DNA from: Glebionis coronaria
Taxonomy: Eukaryota > Streptophyta > Magnoliopsida > Asterales > Asteraceae
Direction: 5' to 3'
DNA length: 64,000 bases
Assembly: GCA_025667525.1 (NCBI GenBank)
Contig: CM046878.1
Location: 85,116,798 to 85,180,797, forward strand
Shown in pieces: positions 1-11,795 of the stretch. The position numbers and the translations under genes were made by a program. Under the pieces are notes generated by a model. The model saw only the letters and a program-made list of their open reading frames with translations. It was not told the DNA's origin and searched no databases. The first letter of the stretch is position 1, and each line of letters begins with the position of its first letter.

Positions 1-169
1 TAGTAATGGGTTAAAAACATTTTATGTGAAAAATGAATTTAGCTAACCTAGTTTAGGAAATGTGCAGGTTTTTGCAAACAATCAAGGAAGGTTTACACAG
101 ATTAAGGAAAATAGTGTAAAGCAAAGATTCTATCGGACACAGTAGCCGGCGGTTCCTTTTCTAAGGGCG

Positions 170-217
170 GCGGTTCCTTATCAATAAGGTACCGTGGATT
201 GATAAGGAACCGCGACC
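170..217. repeat. Inverted repeat with 14-bp arms, first of three related sites
   Basis: GGTTCCTTATCAAT at 172-185 is repeated as its exact reverse complement at 198-211. The half-site CCTTATC/GATAAGG is shared with palindromes at 2421-2452 and 15993-16020, all within Element I. Confidence 0.75.
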
Positions 218-502
218 AGTGGTGTTCAAAAATGGTATTTCCTCAAATTTTGGTTAGCCCAGATTTTTATCAAAAGATTTTCAAGGAAAAGTTAATTACT
301 GACCAAAATCTAGGAAGCTAACTAACACATAGGATGCACAAAGCTATGCAAAACATAATCACAATGGCATAGATAATCATTAGGATAATAAACAAATAAT
401 CCACACAAGTAGAATTTAGTTAATACACATCTAAGATAATAAAAAATATTGTTCAACATTACATGTTTACCAACATGTATTCTTTGAAATACTTCAAAGT
501 CT

Positions 503-1472
503 TCACCTTCTCTTCTTGCCCAATCCCTTGATCATATTCCCCAAATACTTGAATCCCTTCCTTGACTCAACCCGATGTTCATGCAATTCACCTCTAGTCC
601 TAAGATTTTTATGGTAGAGATGCTCCATGTTGAGATCTTCATGTACTTCACTAGAGGAGTAATGAGGTGGGGGAGCTAAGTCTTCAAGTCCATCCACGAA
701 TGAGTTTGAGGATGGGTGGGAATTACTCGAAGAGTTGAAGTGAGAACTGGAACCTATGCCATCACCATCACTTGTTGGCATATAGTTGTCCTCATCATCC
801 GTCTCTTGATGATCGGATTTTCGCGAACCTCGATCACTTCTTGGCTTTCTTGCATATACCTCTTGAATAGGCAACATAACCCGATGAACTGGGTGAAAGC
901 GAGAAAGATCAAGGTGGGGAAAGTCATGAGCAACCCTTTTGAAAAGGCGAGTAAGAAGCATAGCATAGGGAAGGTTTGTTTTGGGCTTTGAAAGGGCATA
1001 ATTTATTCATCGAGCGATATAGAATGACAAATTGTACTTGGTAGATGTATAGATGCAACTCAACATATGCACCATACAAGTCGGGATATGATCTCGGTTT
1101 CCACCAAGACAAAAGACATTCTCCCTAACGATATTTGCCCATTGGACCATAAAATCCTTAAGGTCGCTAGAGAGCACTTCATAGCGATTCACATTTCGCA
1201 CATTTGAATGAAGGCTTCTCACAACGTTTCCATCACACTCTTTCGAAATGATGTCAAGGATTAACTCCAGATCAATTTCGGTGTGGTCATTGGGAGGTTT
1301 ATCGTAGGATTCCAAGAGAGCAGTAAGTCTACATTTATCCGTAAAATGACAAGTGCCTTCATATGGCACACCAAGAATTTCAACAAAGTTTTCGAGAGAG
1401 TATTGAATCATTTGATCATTCAACAAGAATCGAATGAAGATTTCTCCATTGTATTCAACATGGAGTAAGAGC
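503..1472 (-). pseudogene. Degraded gag-like/ORF1-type retroelement protein
   Basis: I see two long minus-strand frames. The first, from about 1472 to 1007, includes the stretch YSLENFVEILGVPYEGTCHF and ends at a UGA at 1007-1009. The second, 961 to 503, begins MLLTRLFKRVAHDF, turns Ser/Asn/Asp-rich and ends in a basic lysine/arginine tail. They belong to one protein broken by a stop and frame change between about 965 and 1009; a UAG near 1475 cuts the upstream side. The globular start, low-complexity acidic centre and basic tail recall uncharacterised gag-like or ATHILA-ORF1-like proteins of plant LTR elements. That assignment is from memory of the family, not from a conserved catalytic motif, since none is present. 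Confidence 0.5.
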
Positions 1473-2420
1473 TAAAGGATTCTAGAAGAAACAAGGGGTA
1501 AATATCTTCTTATATGTTGAGCAAGCAATCAAACCCCAAAAGCTCAAACATAGATTGGATATAGTCATAACCCGTTATTCCCTCGTCAACGACTCTACCC
1601 TCATGGAAACAACGAGTAGAAAGGGATGGAAAGGAGTTTCAAAGTTGAATGGAAGCATAGGTTTGTGAAAGGTTTGGCATGTATTTTCTAGTGAGTTGAT
1701 GATCCTTTTGGTATTGAGAAGGCATGATTAGTACCTAATATAAACCTAAGACAATATTTTTCCAATCACTCATATGAAAAATAAGCTCAAAACTCAAAAA
1801 TATGGGAATGTGTTATATCAATTTCTTGACAAACAAAGGATTGAATCCATAACATTCTCATGTTCACACTGTGTCTATTCCATTATTAACCAAGAACATA
1901 TGACCTATGTTGGATCAACAATGGACTAGAACATTGGTTTTTCAAAACAAGGTTTTTTGGTAAGCATTAACAATGCAACTACCTATTTGTTCATGGGTTC
2001 ATCTCCATACTATCTTTTAACTAAAATCATTTAGCCAAAATTCGGATTTGTTCTATAAGTGGGTTTTAGTGAAATCTTGATGAATGTGAACCTAAGGAAT
2101 CATAGTAAGATAACCATGTCAACCCATATTCCTATTTAGGTTTTAATTCAATTTCAATTTTAAAAATCACCAATTATGAAAGGATGAACCCTAGAACAAA
2201 ATAGATGAAATTGAAAGAAAATACTTACAATTAATTGATGTTTGATGAAGGATGAGTGAAACCCACAAGTTGGAATCAATTAATTTGAGTGATTGAAGGT
2301 TTTTGAAGCTTCAACAATGGTGGAAAAGGTGAAAATCGTCGGCTGTGTGTTTTTGGGAGAGAGAGGGTTTTGTTTGAAAAGGTTATTTTATTAAAACTGG
2401 CGCTCTGACAAACTTTACTG

Positions 2421-2452
2421 CCCGCAGTACCTTATCGATAAGGAACCGCGGG
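2421..2452. repeat. Palindrome with CCTTATCGATAAGG core, second site
   Basis: A perfect 14-bp palindrome, CCTTATCGATAAGG, is flanked by imperfectly matching arms ending CCCGC and GCGGG. It lies in the leader of Element I, upstream of the gag-like frame on the minus strand. Confidence 0.75.
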
Positions 2453-5189
2453 TTTGAGCCGCCAGAGATAAAGAACCGCCTGCAGAGGCTGGTTTTTATC
2501 AATGAAACATGCCAAAAATTTTAAAACCAAATGTTCTAAAATACTTAAAAATATATCTTAAACCTTTTAGAATATCATTTGGATCATCATAAGACTAAGC
2601 AATATGCCTTAATGAAGGATTACGAGTTGAATCAAGATCGAAAAGAACCGAAACGGACAAACGACTACTCGTAGCGAAAATACAAAGTGGAGAGAAGTCA
2701 AGGGAAGTGAATCAAGACTAATATCAATGCTCAAGGGATTAGTGACAATCTTCAAATCATGGAGACGAAGAGCTTGTGTCATATATAGTGGTTTACGACG
2801 TGCCTTTCCGGCGAAACGTTAAACGGCTTTGGTAATGAAAAAACACAAAGCATTTATTCATGTATAGACTAAGATCACTTTCAATAATACTCTTAGTCTA
2901 AACCAAAATATGAGCAAGGTATTAATTCACTTTCTCTCCCACAAAGGGCCTACTAACCGTATGGGTGCAAACCATGGAAATCATGCTTGATACTTTAAGC
3001 TACTACTAACTCACTCTACATCACCATAGTGAGTCAAGTATCCAATCAACGAAGGTTTGAGAGGATAAAAGAAAAGAATCACAAACCACAAACAAATGTC
3101 AAGGCAAGGATGCCAAGAACAAGCACATAGTCAAGTAATGATCAAAAGAATGATCAAAGGGCGTGTGGAAGAACGAAAGCGTACCTTGGCCACAAAGAAC
3201 AATCCATCAAGGAATCAATGCAATGACTATGATGAGTACTAAGTCTTCAAGGACTAGTATCATTCCCAATCATCTTGATATCATCATTCAAGGATGTTGT
3301 AGATCAATGAAGATGAGTCTTCTACAAGTGCAAGTAACTCAATCCACAACCAATTAAGTGATTGATCTTCATGAGTACCTACACAAAGCAAGATGCAAAC
3401 TAGTAGATACATTTCAAGAGTAGATCTAAAATGCATAAAGACTACTAATCTAAGAGTGATGCAATATTACCAATTAAAGGACCTATTTTCCAAGAAAAAA
3501 TAGTTTTGACCAAAGAGAAACTTTAGTACAACTTGACCTTCTAATTTGAGGAGACAATGGATCGATTCAAGTTTTAAAGTACAATATACTTCAAATATCT
3601 TGAGTGACCATCTGTAAAACCCGCATGCTTTTACCATGAATAGTGCCCTTAAGATCGTACGTCCTAGATTAAAACTTACCTTATTTAGTATTGATCACAT
3701 TCATGTGCTAATAATCAAGCAAGTGCATACGTATATGACATGATAAGTATCGATTACGTACAAACTCATGATAAACAGTTAATAGATATTTCACGTGAAC
3801 ATAATTAAATCATGATCACCATTTTAAAACACGAACTAAAATAATTACGTAAGTACTTAATTATGAGTGTATATATAAATACGATAAACTACATGATAAA
3901 ATACGAACACGTTTAACCACGAACGAACACGAAACATCGGGACACGAGAAAAGGTACGGGTACCCCATGTGGGGCCCCCATACCCACGGCACACATAACC
4001 ATAATGGGCTTAGCCCATTGACTTTTACATGAAAGGGGGGTTATGGTAACTTTTCATTTCATTTTTACATTTCATGAAAAATATTCATTTAACCTAAAAA
4101 GTTTCTCTCCTCCTCCTTGCCCTCTCTTTGTGCCGCCACCTTAAGGACCACCATAGGTGGTTGTTGATTGATTTTGATCTTGAAAACCATTGCTATAAAC
4201 CGTGTTTGTTCATCCTCTTTCAAGCTACGTATTGGTATATCATTCTAAACCTTTCTTTTTAATTCTTTTAAATCTTTGATTATTTTCATGAACATGTTAT
4301 TGTTATTCTTATTAAAACATGATAATTAAACATTGATCTAACATGTTTTGGGGTAAATTAAAATCAAAGGATGATATAAGAGGGTGTTTGTTTTGGCCGC
4401 CTAGTATAACCAACCCGAGGGGGGGTTCGGTTTGCTTTTGACGCCACCACCAAGACCATTTTGGTCTTGTTTGGTGCATGTGGGACCCACGGCAACAAGG
4501 GGGCACAAGTACCCCGAGTTTGGCTCGGGGTACGGTGTCGAGTTCATGCCCGATTCATGGTTCGTTGGTTAAATCATGATTTATGCTACATGTTAAAATT
4601 TATGAATTATGAACTTAGGATATAAATTAATTAATAACATGAGATATTAATTAAACCATGACTTAGGTTATTTTAATTATTAATTTCGCATCATATTAAT
4701 TTAACCTAAGTATTTTATGTTATAAGTTATAATTAATTAATTATTTAAAACATGCCTATAATTAATTAATTTAGACATGACTTAGGTTATGTTATTAATG
4801 CATAATAATACACATTTTAACCTAAGTAATTTATTCCATTTTAATTAAAACATGTTATACTTTAATTAAAATGCTTAACCTATAGTTTAATTAAAATACA
4901 TGAAATAATAATTAAACTATACACTATATCATATGACTTAAGAAATAAGCTTATAAACACTTAGACTTATATGTTAGCTTATGTAACCAGCTTAATTCTA
5001 ATTATGAAAACTTCTATTTATAGAAACTTAATTAAATAAGGCAACTAATCTATTAATGGAAACCTTCTATATATGGAAATCTATCTATTTCAGGCAGCTA
5101 ATCTAATCATGGAAACCTGCTATATATGGAAACTTATTTAATTAAGGTAGCTGATCTATATTTAGAAACTAATCTATTTTAAGCAGTAA

Positions 5190-5375
5190 ATTCTATTTTA
5201 GGAAACTTTCTATTTTAGGAACTTTCTATTTTTGGAAACATTCTATTTTTGGAAACTTTCTATTTTTGGTAACTTTCTAGTTTTGGAAACTTTCTATTTT
5301 TGGAAACTTTCTATTTTTGGAAACTTTCTATTTTTGGAAACTTTCTATTTTTGGAAACCTGCTATTTTTTGGAAA
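5190..5375 (+). repeat. 17-bp tandem array in the 5' LTR
   Basis: About nine units of consensus TTTCTATTTTTGGAAAC run head to tail, with older degenerate units upstream from about 5000. The matching array in the 3' LTR differs in unit variants. Confidence 0.88.
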
Positions 5376-5790
5376 GTTACTTATTATTACACAGTAAGTA
5401 TAATAATACATGAAATACCAGTAATACTTAATCAGATTAATCAGAATACAAGATAAACACAGTTTAAGGCTTTAAACAGTAAACCATGACCTAAAAACAT
5501 GCAAAGTAAGCTAAGATGAGACATAAAACCTAGTACGTAATCAGTGATCGATACTTATACACGTGTGTATTCATGTAGCGTTAGTGATCCAGAAGTAGGA
5601 GTCTTTCTTCCGTTCATTCACTGGACTTGAGGTACGGATTCCCGTCCTTTCAGTATGGACATTCTTTCCTTATTAGGATTTCCCCGTATGCAGCCAACTG
5701 TTTTCCCCAGTATTTGTTTTATTGTTTTGAACTGCTTATGTTTAATTAGCATAATCTATAGCCATATACAAGCATGACCAGTTTCACCTA

Positions 5791-6040
5791 GTTATGGAGG
5801 TACCATAACCATAACATTGGAGGCACCAATGTTATGACTTCCCCACGACGGAGTGATTGCTCGTGGCGTCCCTTTTCAGTTTTGGCCATATTATTATATC
5901 ATGTGGGGCGTATGGGTGCATCCTAGTTACATGTTTTATTCAGTATTTCATGGTGAATGTGGTGTGTGCCTTGCATCCTTCACAAGGAGTTGATCCCTCC
6001 TACCCAGACCAGTATATTAATTAGAGGCATCCCCTCTAAT
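5791..6040. repeat. Cluster of short hairpins in the 5' LTR
   Basis: GTTATGG (5791-5797) pairs with CCATAAC (5803-5809) across loop AGGTA. CATAACATTGG (5810-5820) pairs with CCAATGTTATG (5826-5836) across AGGCA. ATTAGAGG (6020-6027) pairs with CCTCTAAT (6033-6040) across CATCC. All three have 5-nt loops, and the first two are back to back. The 3' LTR has the same cluster near 13998-14245. Confidence 0.8.
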
Positions 6041-6616
6041 CAGCATGATGAGGTCACCCCTCCAAGTATTCATGCACGTGACCTTTTCATGACCTATATG
6101 GGCTATGGTATATTCATGTTAAAACAGTTTTCATAAGATAAACATAAGCCTTTTCAAACTATAAAACCAGTTTTTCTTAATACTTAACCAGTTTACTCAG
6201 AACTTAGTCTTCCGCTGTTATATGTTACATGCTTATCCTATTTCTTGCTATTTTGTACATCCGTGCACTGAGCGTCTTGCTCAGCCGTTTTCCTTTTCAT
6301 GTTCCCAAAACGGCAGGTACTCAGGGACGCTCGTAGATCTCAAACGTACGTGCATATGGATTGGAAGCTTTACTGTCTTTCTTTACTTTATGCATTTCCT
6401 TTACTTTAATACAGCTTGCAATGGACATTGTATCGTCCTTTCCTTTTACAGTATTTATGTTTGTGTGTGATGAGCTCTACTTTGGGGTTACCGATGTTTG
6501 ATTCCGGTATTTCCCTTTTATGGTCAAATAATGCTTAGACATTTATCCTTGTATGCTTTGATGACACGCCATGATTATGCGTAAGATTCCATTTCCAAAA
6601 TGGGGTGTTACAATTA

Positions 6617-6629
6617 TGGTATCAGAGCC
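6617..6629 (+). promoter_or_regulatory. Primer-binding site of Element II, initiator Met tRNA type
   Basis: TGGTATCAGAGCC lies four bases after the 5' LTR. It is complementary to the 3' end of plant initiator methionine tRNA, the usual primer for plant copia and chromovirus elements. Confidence 0.9.
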
Positions 6630-7070
6630 AAGGTTTCGACCTGTAGGCTCTCAAATATGACCTGTGATTAGTGGGTAGTCACTACGGTCTTCCTAGAACT
6701 GACAGTTGTTTTCATGCATTCATCATTTTTAAGCATACATATACATGTCATTGTTACAGGGTTTTTGACTAAGTAATGGTTGGTACAGGACTGGCCCTAT
6801 TTAGTCGCATGTGTTTTATCGAAACTTTTAGATTTGGGACCGACCCATAGGCGTCCCCTCGATATGTCTTTTGTTTTGAGTGAACTGACCAGAGGCGTTC
6901 ACTCTCGAGCATCAAAAGTTTTCATAAAACTGCATCATGCATTCATACAAAAATTTTCCTGCATAAAATTTTCTCGTGAAATTTTGGTATAAATTTTTTT
7001 TTCATGTATATATATAAATTATATTTTATGTTTTGAACTGTTAATCATATGTTTTATGTTATACTGTCAG

Positions 7071-8072
7071 ATGGTTCTCACACGCGAGCAAGAGCAGCTC
7101 AATGCTACAATTCAGGCTTCCATGCAAGCCTTGCTTCCTCAACTGAGGAATGACATCCGTGCTGAAGTCCAAGCTGCCAACAATCAGCAGCAGCAGAATC
7201 CGGCACCTCCTCCTCCTCCTCCTCCAGTGACACTAGCAGTGTGGCTGGAAAGATTCAACAAGCTCCGTCCTAGAGCTTTTGAAAAGACTGATAGCCCCAG
7301 CGATGCTGAAAGCTGGTTGACTCATATCGAGAAGATTTTCAATGCTATGGGCTGTGACCCCGCATACAAGGCAAGATTGGCATGCTACCGGTTTGAAGGC
7401 GATGTACTCAGCTGGTGGCTAGCCTTGACGCAGTCGAAAGGAGGTGATGATTGGGTCGCTGGTTTGACATGGGCCCAATTCAAGGAGAGAGTGATGGAGC
7501 AGTTCTTTCCCAAGGCAGAGTAGGACAAGCTCAAGCGAGAGTACCATGGGATACGTCAGAGAGCGGGCGAGAATAGCAACGAATTCATGCAGCGCTTTCT
7601 TCGCTTAGCTGGTTTCCTGGGAGCAGCAGCTGGTACTCCTGAGGACCAGGCACACCACTTTAGGTGGGCACTTCGCACCTCGGTCGCGAACAATCTAGTG
7701 TGTGCTACGTTCAATACAGTAGCACAAGTGGCCGACGCAGCAAGGAAGCTAGAGATGTTGCAGGAACGAGATGAGTTCGGGGAAGCTGAAAGACCCGACA
7801 AAAGGCAGAAAACTGGGGACCGGTCTCAGCCGGCTACTCAGCAGCAGCCTCATCAGCACAAAGGAAACGGTCACACTAACGACCGTTCTGTTGTGGAAAG
7901 GCGTAGCGGTAATGATAATTTCCGTAACAATGCTGGACACTCCAACAACAGCAGGAACCACGGTAACGGGAAGGACCAGAACCACAGGGGTTCGCAGCCT
8001 AAACGTTCAGCTAACACTGGTGAACATCTTATGACGCATATGTCTTATACTCGTGCATATACTTTATTTTAA
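7071..8072 (+). pseudogene. gag: Element II gag (capsid region), broken by one UAG
   Basis: The frame starts at the ATG at 7071; an in-frame ATG at 7056 is possible but less likely. A glutamine- and proline-rich start precedes a retrotransposon-gag capsid domain with WLERFNKLRPRAFEKTD and the downstream LACYRFEGDVLSWW. UAG at 7521-7523 interrupts it, and the same frame continues to a UAA at 8070-8072 through a basic Asn/Gly/Arg-rich region. Gag coding appears to resume in this frame after 8092 up to the first zinc knuckle, which is lost through a one-base deletion near 8171. Positions 8020-8091 are bounded by GT and AG and may be an intron containing the UAA. Gag would form the cytoplasmic virus-like particle. 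Confidence 0.88.
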
Positions 8073-8077
8073 CACAT

Positions 8078-10897
8078 TTGGTCATCAGCAGGCCCTCAGC
8101 AAGCAAGGACTCCTGCTGGAGGATTCACTCATCCTCTTTGCAATACTTGCCATCGCAGACACCCTGGCCATGTCGTCGTGATTCCGACGCGTGCTACAAG
8201 TGCGGCCTCCCTTGCCATCGTATGAGAGATTGCCGTAAGGGTGAAATGGAGGGTACCTCGGGTCATGCTGATAGTAAGCCGCCTCCTACCACTGGGCGTG
8301 TCTACACGACATCTCGTGATCAGGCAAACAAATCTACAGGTACCATTACTGGAATTTTGTATATGTACGGCCAGGCTGCATGTGTTCTTTTCGACACGGG
8401 TGCCACTCACTCAGTTATTTCCACTACTTATGCTAAGAACATCAGGACACTTCCCTTGCCATTAGAAAATAGGCTTACTATTTCCACGCCTTTGAGGGAC
8501 TATGTATTAATAACTCATGTATACAAGAGTCTTCCTCTAGAGTTTGACGATAAAGTTCGTGCAGTAGATGCACTTCCCCTAGACATGATTGAGTTCGATA
8601 TGATTCTCGGCATGGACTGGCTATCCAAGCACCATGCTACCATAGACTGCCACTCATATCGGGTGATCTTCGGCGACATTAATGCACTAGAGTACATTCA
8701 TAACGGGTTCATACCCGGACGGTCTGTACAAGTCATATCTACCTTGCAAGCACGTGCATTACTGTCGCATGGCTGGGAGGGTTATCTAGCTACGGTTCAC
8801 GACATGGATGCTGAATCCCCATCGATTCAGGATCAACCAGTAGTTTTGGAATTTCAAGACGTCTTCCCAGCTGAACTTCCAGGCATACCACCTGCACGAG
8901 AAGTGGAGTTCAACATCGACCTTGTTCCAGGAGCTGAACCAATATCTAAGGCTCCGTATCGTATGGCTCCCATAGAGCTAAAAGAACTGAAGGACCAACT
9001 GCAGGAACTTCTTGAACGAGGGTTCATTAGACCAAGCGCATCTCCATGGGGCGCACCGGTCTTGTTCGTTAAGAAGAAGGACGGCAGCATGCGACTTTGC
9101 ATAGACTACCGTGAACTTAATAAGATTACCATCTACAATAGATATCCACTGCCACGTATAGATGATCTGTTTCACCAACTTCAAGGAGCCAAACACTTCT
9201 CAAAGATCGATCTAAGGTCGGGCTACCATCAGCTAAGGGTTAAAGAGCAGGATATTGCCAAGACTGCTTTTCGTACCTGCTATGGCCATTATGAGTTTGT
9301 AGTCATGCCATTCGGCCTGACTAATGCTCCAGCAGTATTCATAAATCTGATGAACAGAATCTTCCATGAATTTCTTGATAAGTTTGTCATTGTATTCATC
9401 GATGACATCCTGATTTTCTCAAAGTCCACGGAGGAACACGAAGACCATCTCCGTATGGTACTACAGATTCTTCGTCAGAAGCAGCTGTATGCGAAATTCT
9501 CCAAGTGTGAGTTCTGGTTAAACAAAGTGGCATTCTTAGGTCACATTGTATCAGCAGAAGGGATCACTATGGACCAAGCAAAGGTTGAGGCTATCACTAA
9601 ATGGCCAAGGCCAACGTCGGCGACAGAAGTCCGCAGTTTCTTAGGCTTAGCTGGATATTACCGCAGATTCGTGGAGAACTTTTCCCGCTTGGCACTACCC
9701 CTCACCAAATTGATGCAAAAAGGAGAGAAATTCGTCTGGACGGAAGAACGAAAGAAGAGCTTCGAAGACCTAAAGCAGAAGTTAGTATCTGCACCTATTC
9801 TTACTCTCCCATCTGGTACAGGTGGATTTCAGATCTACAGCGATGCATCGGGGAAGGGACTGGGCTGTGTTCTCATACAACATGGGAAAGTGATCGTGTA
9901 TGCTTCACGGCAGCTTAAGCCCTATGAAGAAAACTATCCTACGCATGACCTGGAACTTGCTGCAGTGGTGTTCGCATTGAAAATATGGAGGCACTACTTA
10001 TATGGAGAATCATGCGACATTTTCACGGATCACAAGAGCTTGAAGTATATCTTCACTCAGCGTGAATTGAACATGAGACAAAGGAGATGGTTGGAACTGT
10101 TGAAGGATTATGATATTAACCTACAGTATCATCCCGGAAAGGCTAATGTAGTAGCAGATGCACTCAGCAGAAAGTCCGGAATAATCAACAGCATTGAAAT
10201 TAAGGAACAATACATAAGAGACTTGGAGCGGCTAGACATCGAAATCATGGTACGTGGGCAGCATGGATACTGGGCGAATCTTAGAGTAGAACCCGAGTTA
10301 CTGTCTAGGATCAAGGAAGAGCAGAAGGATGACGGAGAAATTTGGGCGATAATTCAGAATTTGGAGAAACAGACAGAATTCAGAATGGACGTAGACGGTA
10401 TCGTTTGGCAGGGCACGAGACTTTGTGTTCCTGACAATCAAGAACTCCGGGAAGCATTGTTAGCTGAAGCTCACAGCTCCCTATTTTCTATACATCCTGG
10501 GTCGACAAAAATGTACCATGACATCAGACAGCACTTTTGGTGGAGTGGTATGAAACAGGATGTAGCCACTTATATCTCCAAATGTCTTACCTGCCAGCAG
10601 GTTAAGATTGAGCATCAGCGATCGGGCGGTCTCCTTCAACCGTTGGATATTCCAAGGTGGAAGTGGGACAAAATCACCATGGATTTTGTTACCGGTCTTC
10701 CGCCTACCAAGAAGAAGCACAATGCTATTTGGGTCATTGTTGATCGACTCACCAAATCAGCTCATTTCTTACCGATACGCAAGGAAGATCCGGTAAGTAA
10801 ACTCGCAGATACTTACAGAAGGGAGATCATGAGACTCCACGGTACTCCCTCAAGCATCGTCTCAGACAGAGATCCTCGTTTCACGTCGCGATTCTAG
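8078..10897 (+). pseudogene. pol: Element II pol: protease, reverse transcriptase, RNase H, integrase N-terminal part
   Basis: Within this 939-codon frame I see a CCHC zinc knuckle ([14 protein letters not shown], residues 39-52), the aspartic protease motif FDTGAT (105-110), the RT catalytic FIDDIL near residue 440, RNase H from the DAS near residue 588 to DALSRK, and the integrase HHCC finger ending CLTCQQ. The first two integrase aspartates lie in MDFVTG and SDRDPRF. RT-RH before integrase is Ty3 order. The real start is upstream, because gag and pol form one polyprotein and the open frame begins only after the frameshift near 8171. A UAG at 10895-10897, where related integrases usually have tryptophan, ends it before the catalytic glutamate. 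Confidence 0.93.
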
Positions 10898-11719
10898 AAA
10901 GGTCTGCAAAAAGCTTGGGGTACACAACTTAAGCTGAGTACGGCCTTTCATCCTCAAACGGACGGACAGTCGGAGCGAACAATTCAGACATTAGAAGATA
11001 TGTTAAGGTCGTGTGCGTTGGAATGGACAGGTGATTGGGACGATTACATCTGTTTGGTCGAGTTTGCATACAACAACAGCTGGTACGCAAGTATCAAATG
11101 TGCTCCTTTCGAAATGTTGTATGGCAGGAAGTGTCGCGCTCCAATCTGCTGGGATCAAGTGGGAGAGCGAACACTCGAAGGACCAGAGATTATAGAAATG
11201 ACCAATGAGAAGATCGAAGTAGCTAAATAGAAGCTGCAGGAAGCACGGTCACGTCAGAAGAGTTACGCCGATAAGCATCGTAGGGACATACATTTTAATG
11301 TGGGAGACCACGTCTTCCTCAAGGTTTCGCCGGCACGTGGTGTTAAACGCTTCGGGATCAAAGGGAAACTCAGTCCTCGTTTCATCGGACCATTTGATAT
11401 CATTGAGCGAATCGGTGAAGTATCTTACCGATTGGCATTACCTCCTCAGCTTTCGCACGTGCATAACGTGTTCCATGTGTCCTTACTCAGAGGGTACAAG
11501 TATCATCCCCTTCACATGGTTCAGTATCCACTGGAACAGATACGTGAAGATCTCACTTTTATAGAGGAACCCGAACGAGTTCTTGACAGGCAAGAACGAG
11601 TCATGAGAAGGAAGACGATTCCATTCGTCAAAATTCTTTGGAGGGACCATACCGAGCGGGAAGCCACTTGGGAAACAGAGGAGTCTATCCGGGCTTCTTA
11701 CCCTCACTTCATATTTTGA
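10898..11719 (+). pseudogene. pol: Element II pol: integrase C-terminal part and chromodomain
   Basis: This continues the pol frame after the UAG at 10895. The integrase glutamate is in HPQTDGQSERT, followed by the conserved YGRKCRAPICW region. A second UAG interrupts at 11228-11230, and the frame then runs to the stop at 11717-11719. The last 60 or so residues, from the EEPERVLDRQERVMRR stretch through VKILWRDHTEREATWE to the end, have the layout of a plant chromovirus chromodomain. That domain tethers integrase to chromatin and supports the Tekay-like assignment. Confidence 0.9.
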
Positions 11720-11782
11720 GTTCGGGTATGTTACTTCTTTCCAGTTGCTTTATCTATAATTCGGGGACGAATTATTCTTTTT

Positions 11783-11795
11783 AGGGGGGAAGAAT
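11783..11795 (+). promoter_or_regulatory. Polypurine tract of Element II
   Basis: A purine run, AGGGGGGAAGAA, directly abuts the 3' LTR. It would prime plus-strand DNA synthesis. Confidence 0.85.

Larger units (their letters stand above)
1..3612 (-). mobile_element. Element I, left part: interior of a minus-strand LTR element
   Basis: This is the interior of an LTR element read on the minus strand. Its minus-strand primer site and LTR reappear at 14820 onward, after the Element II insertion; the 5-bp duplication CCATC at 3608-3612 and 14815-14819 marks the join. A degraded gag-like frame lies at 503-1472. Positions 1473-3612 hold about 2.1 kb of leader with no supportable gene. No pol domain is visible and the other end lies outside the window. 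A large non-autonomous or truncated element is likely, but the clade is uncertain. Confidence 0.6.
3613..6612 (+). repeat. 5' LTR of Element II
   Basis: The LTR starts TGTAAAACCC and ends TGTTACA. It holds a 17-bp tandem array (about 5190-5375), two inverted pairs of ACTTAGGTTA/TAACCTAAGT near 4664-4710 and 4782-4826, and a run of short hairpins at 5791-6040. A TATA-like TATATATAAATA lies near 3870. Short open frames here are not genes. Confidence 0.93.

Noticed and set aside
5232..5456. Repeated WKLSIFGNF-type open frame (also near 13417-13658)
   Set aside because: Translation of the 17-bp LTR array, with no flanking coding signal.
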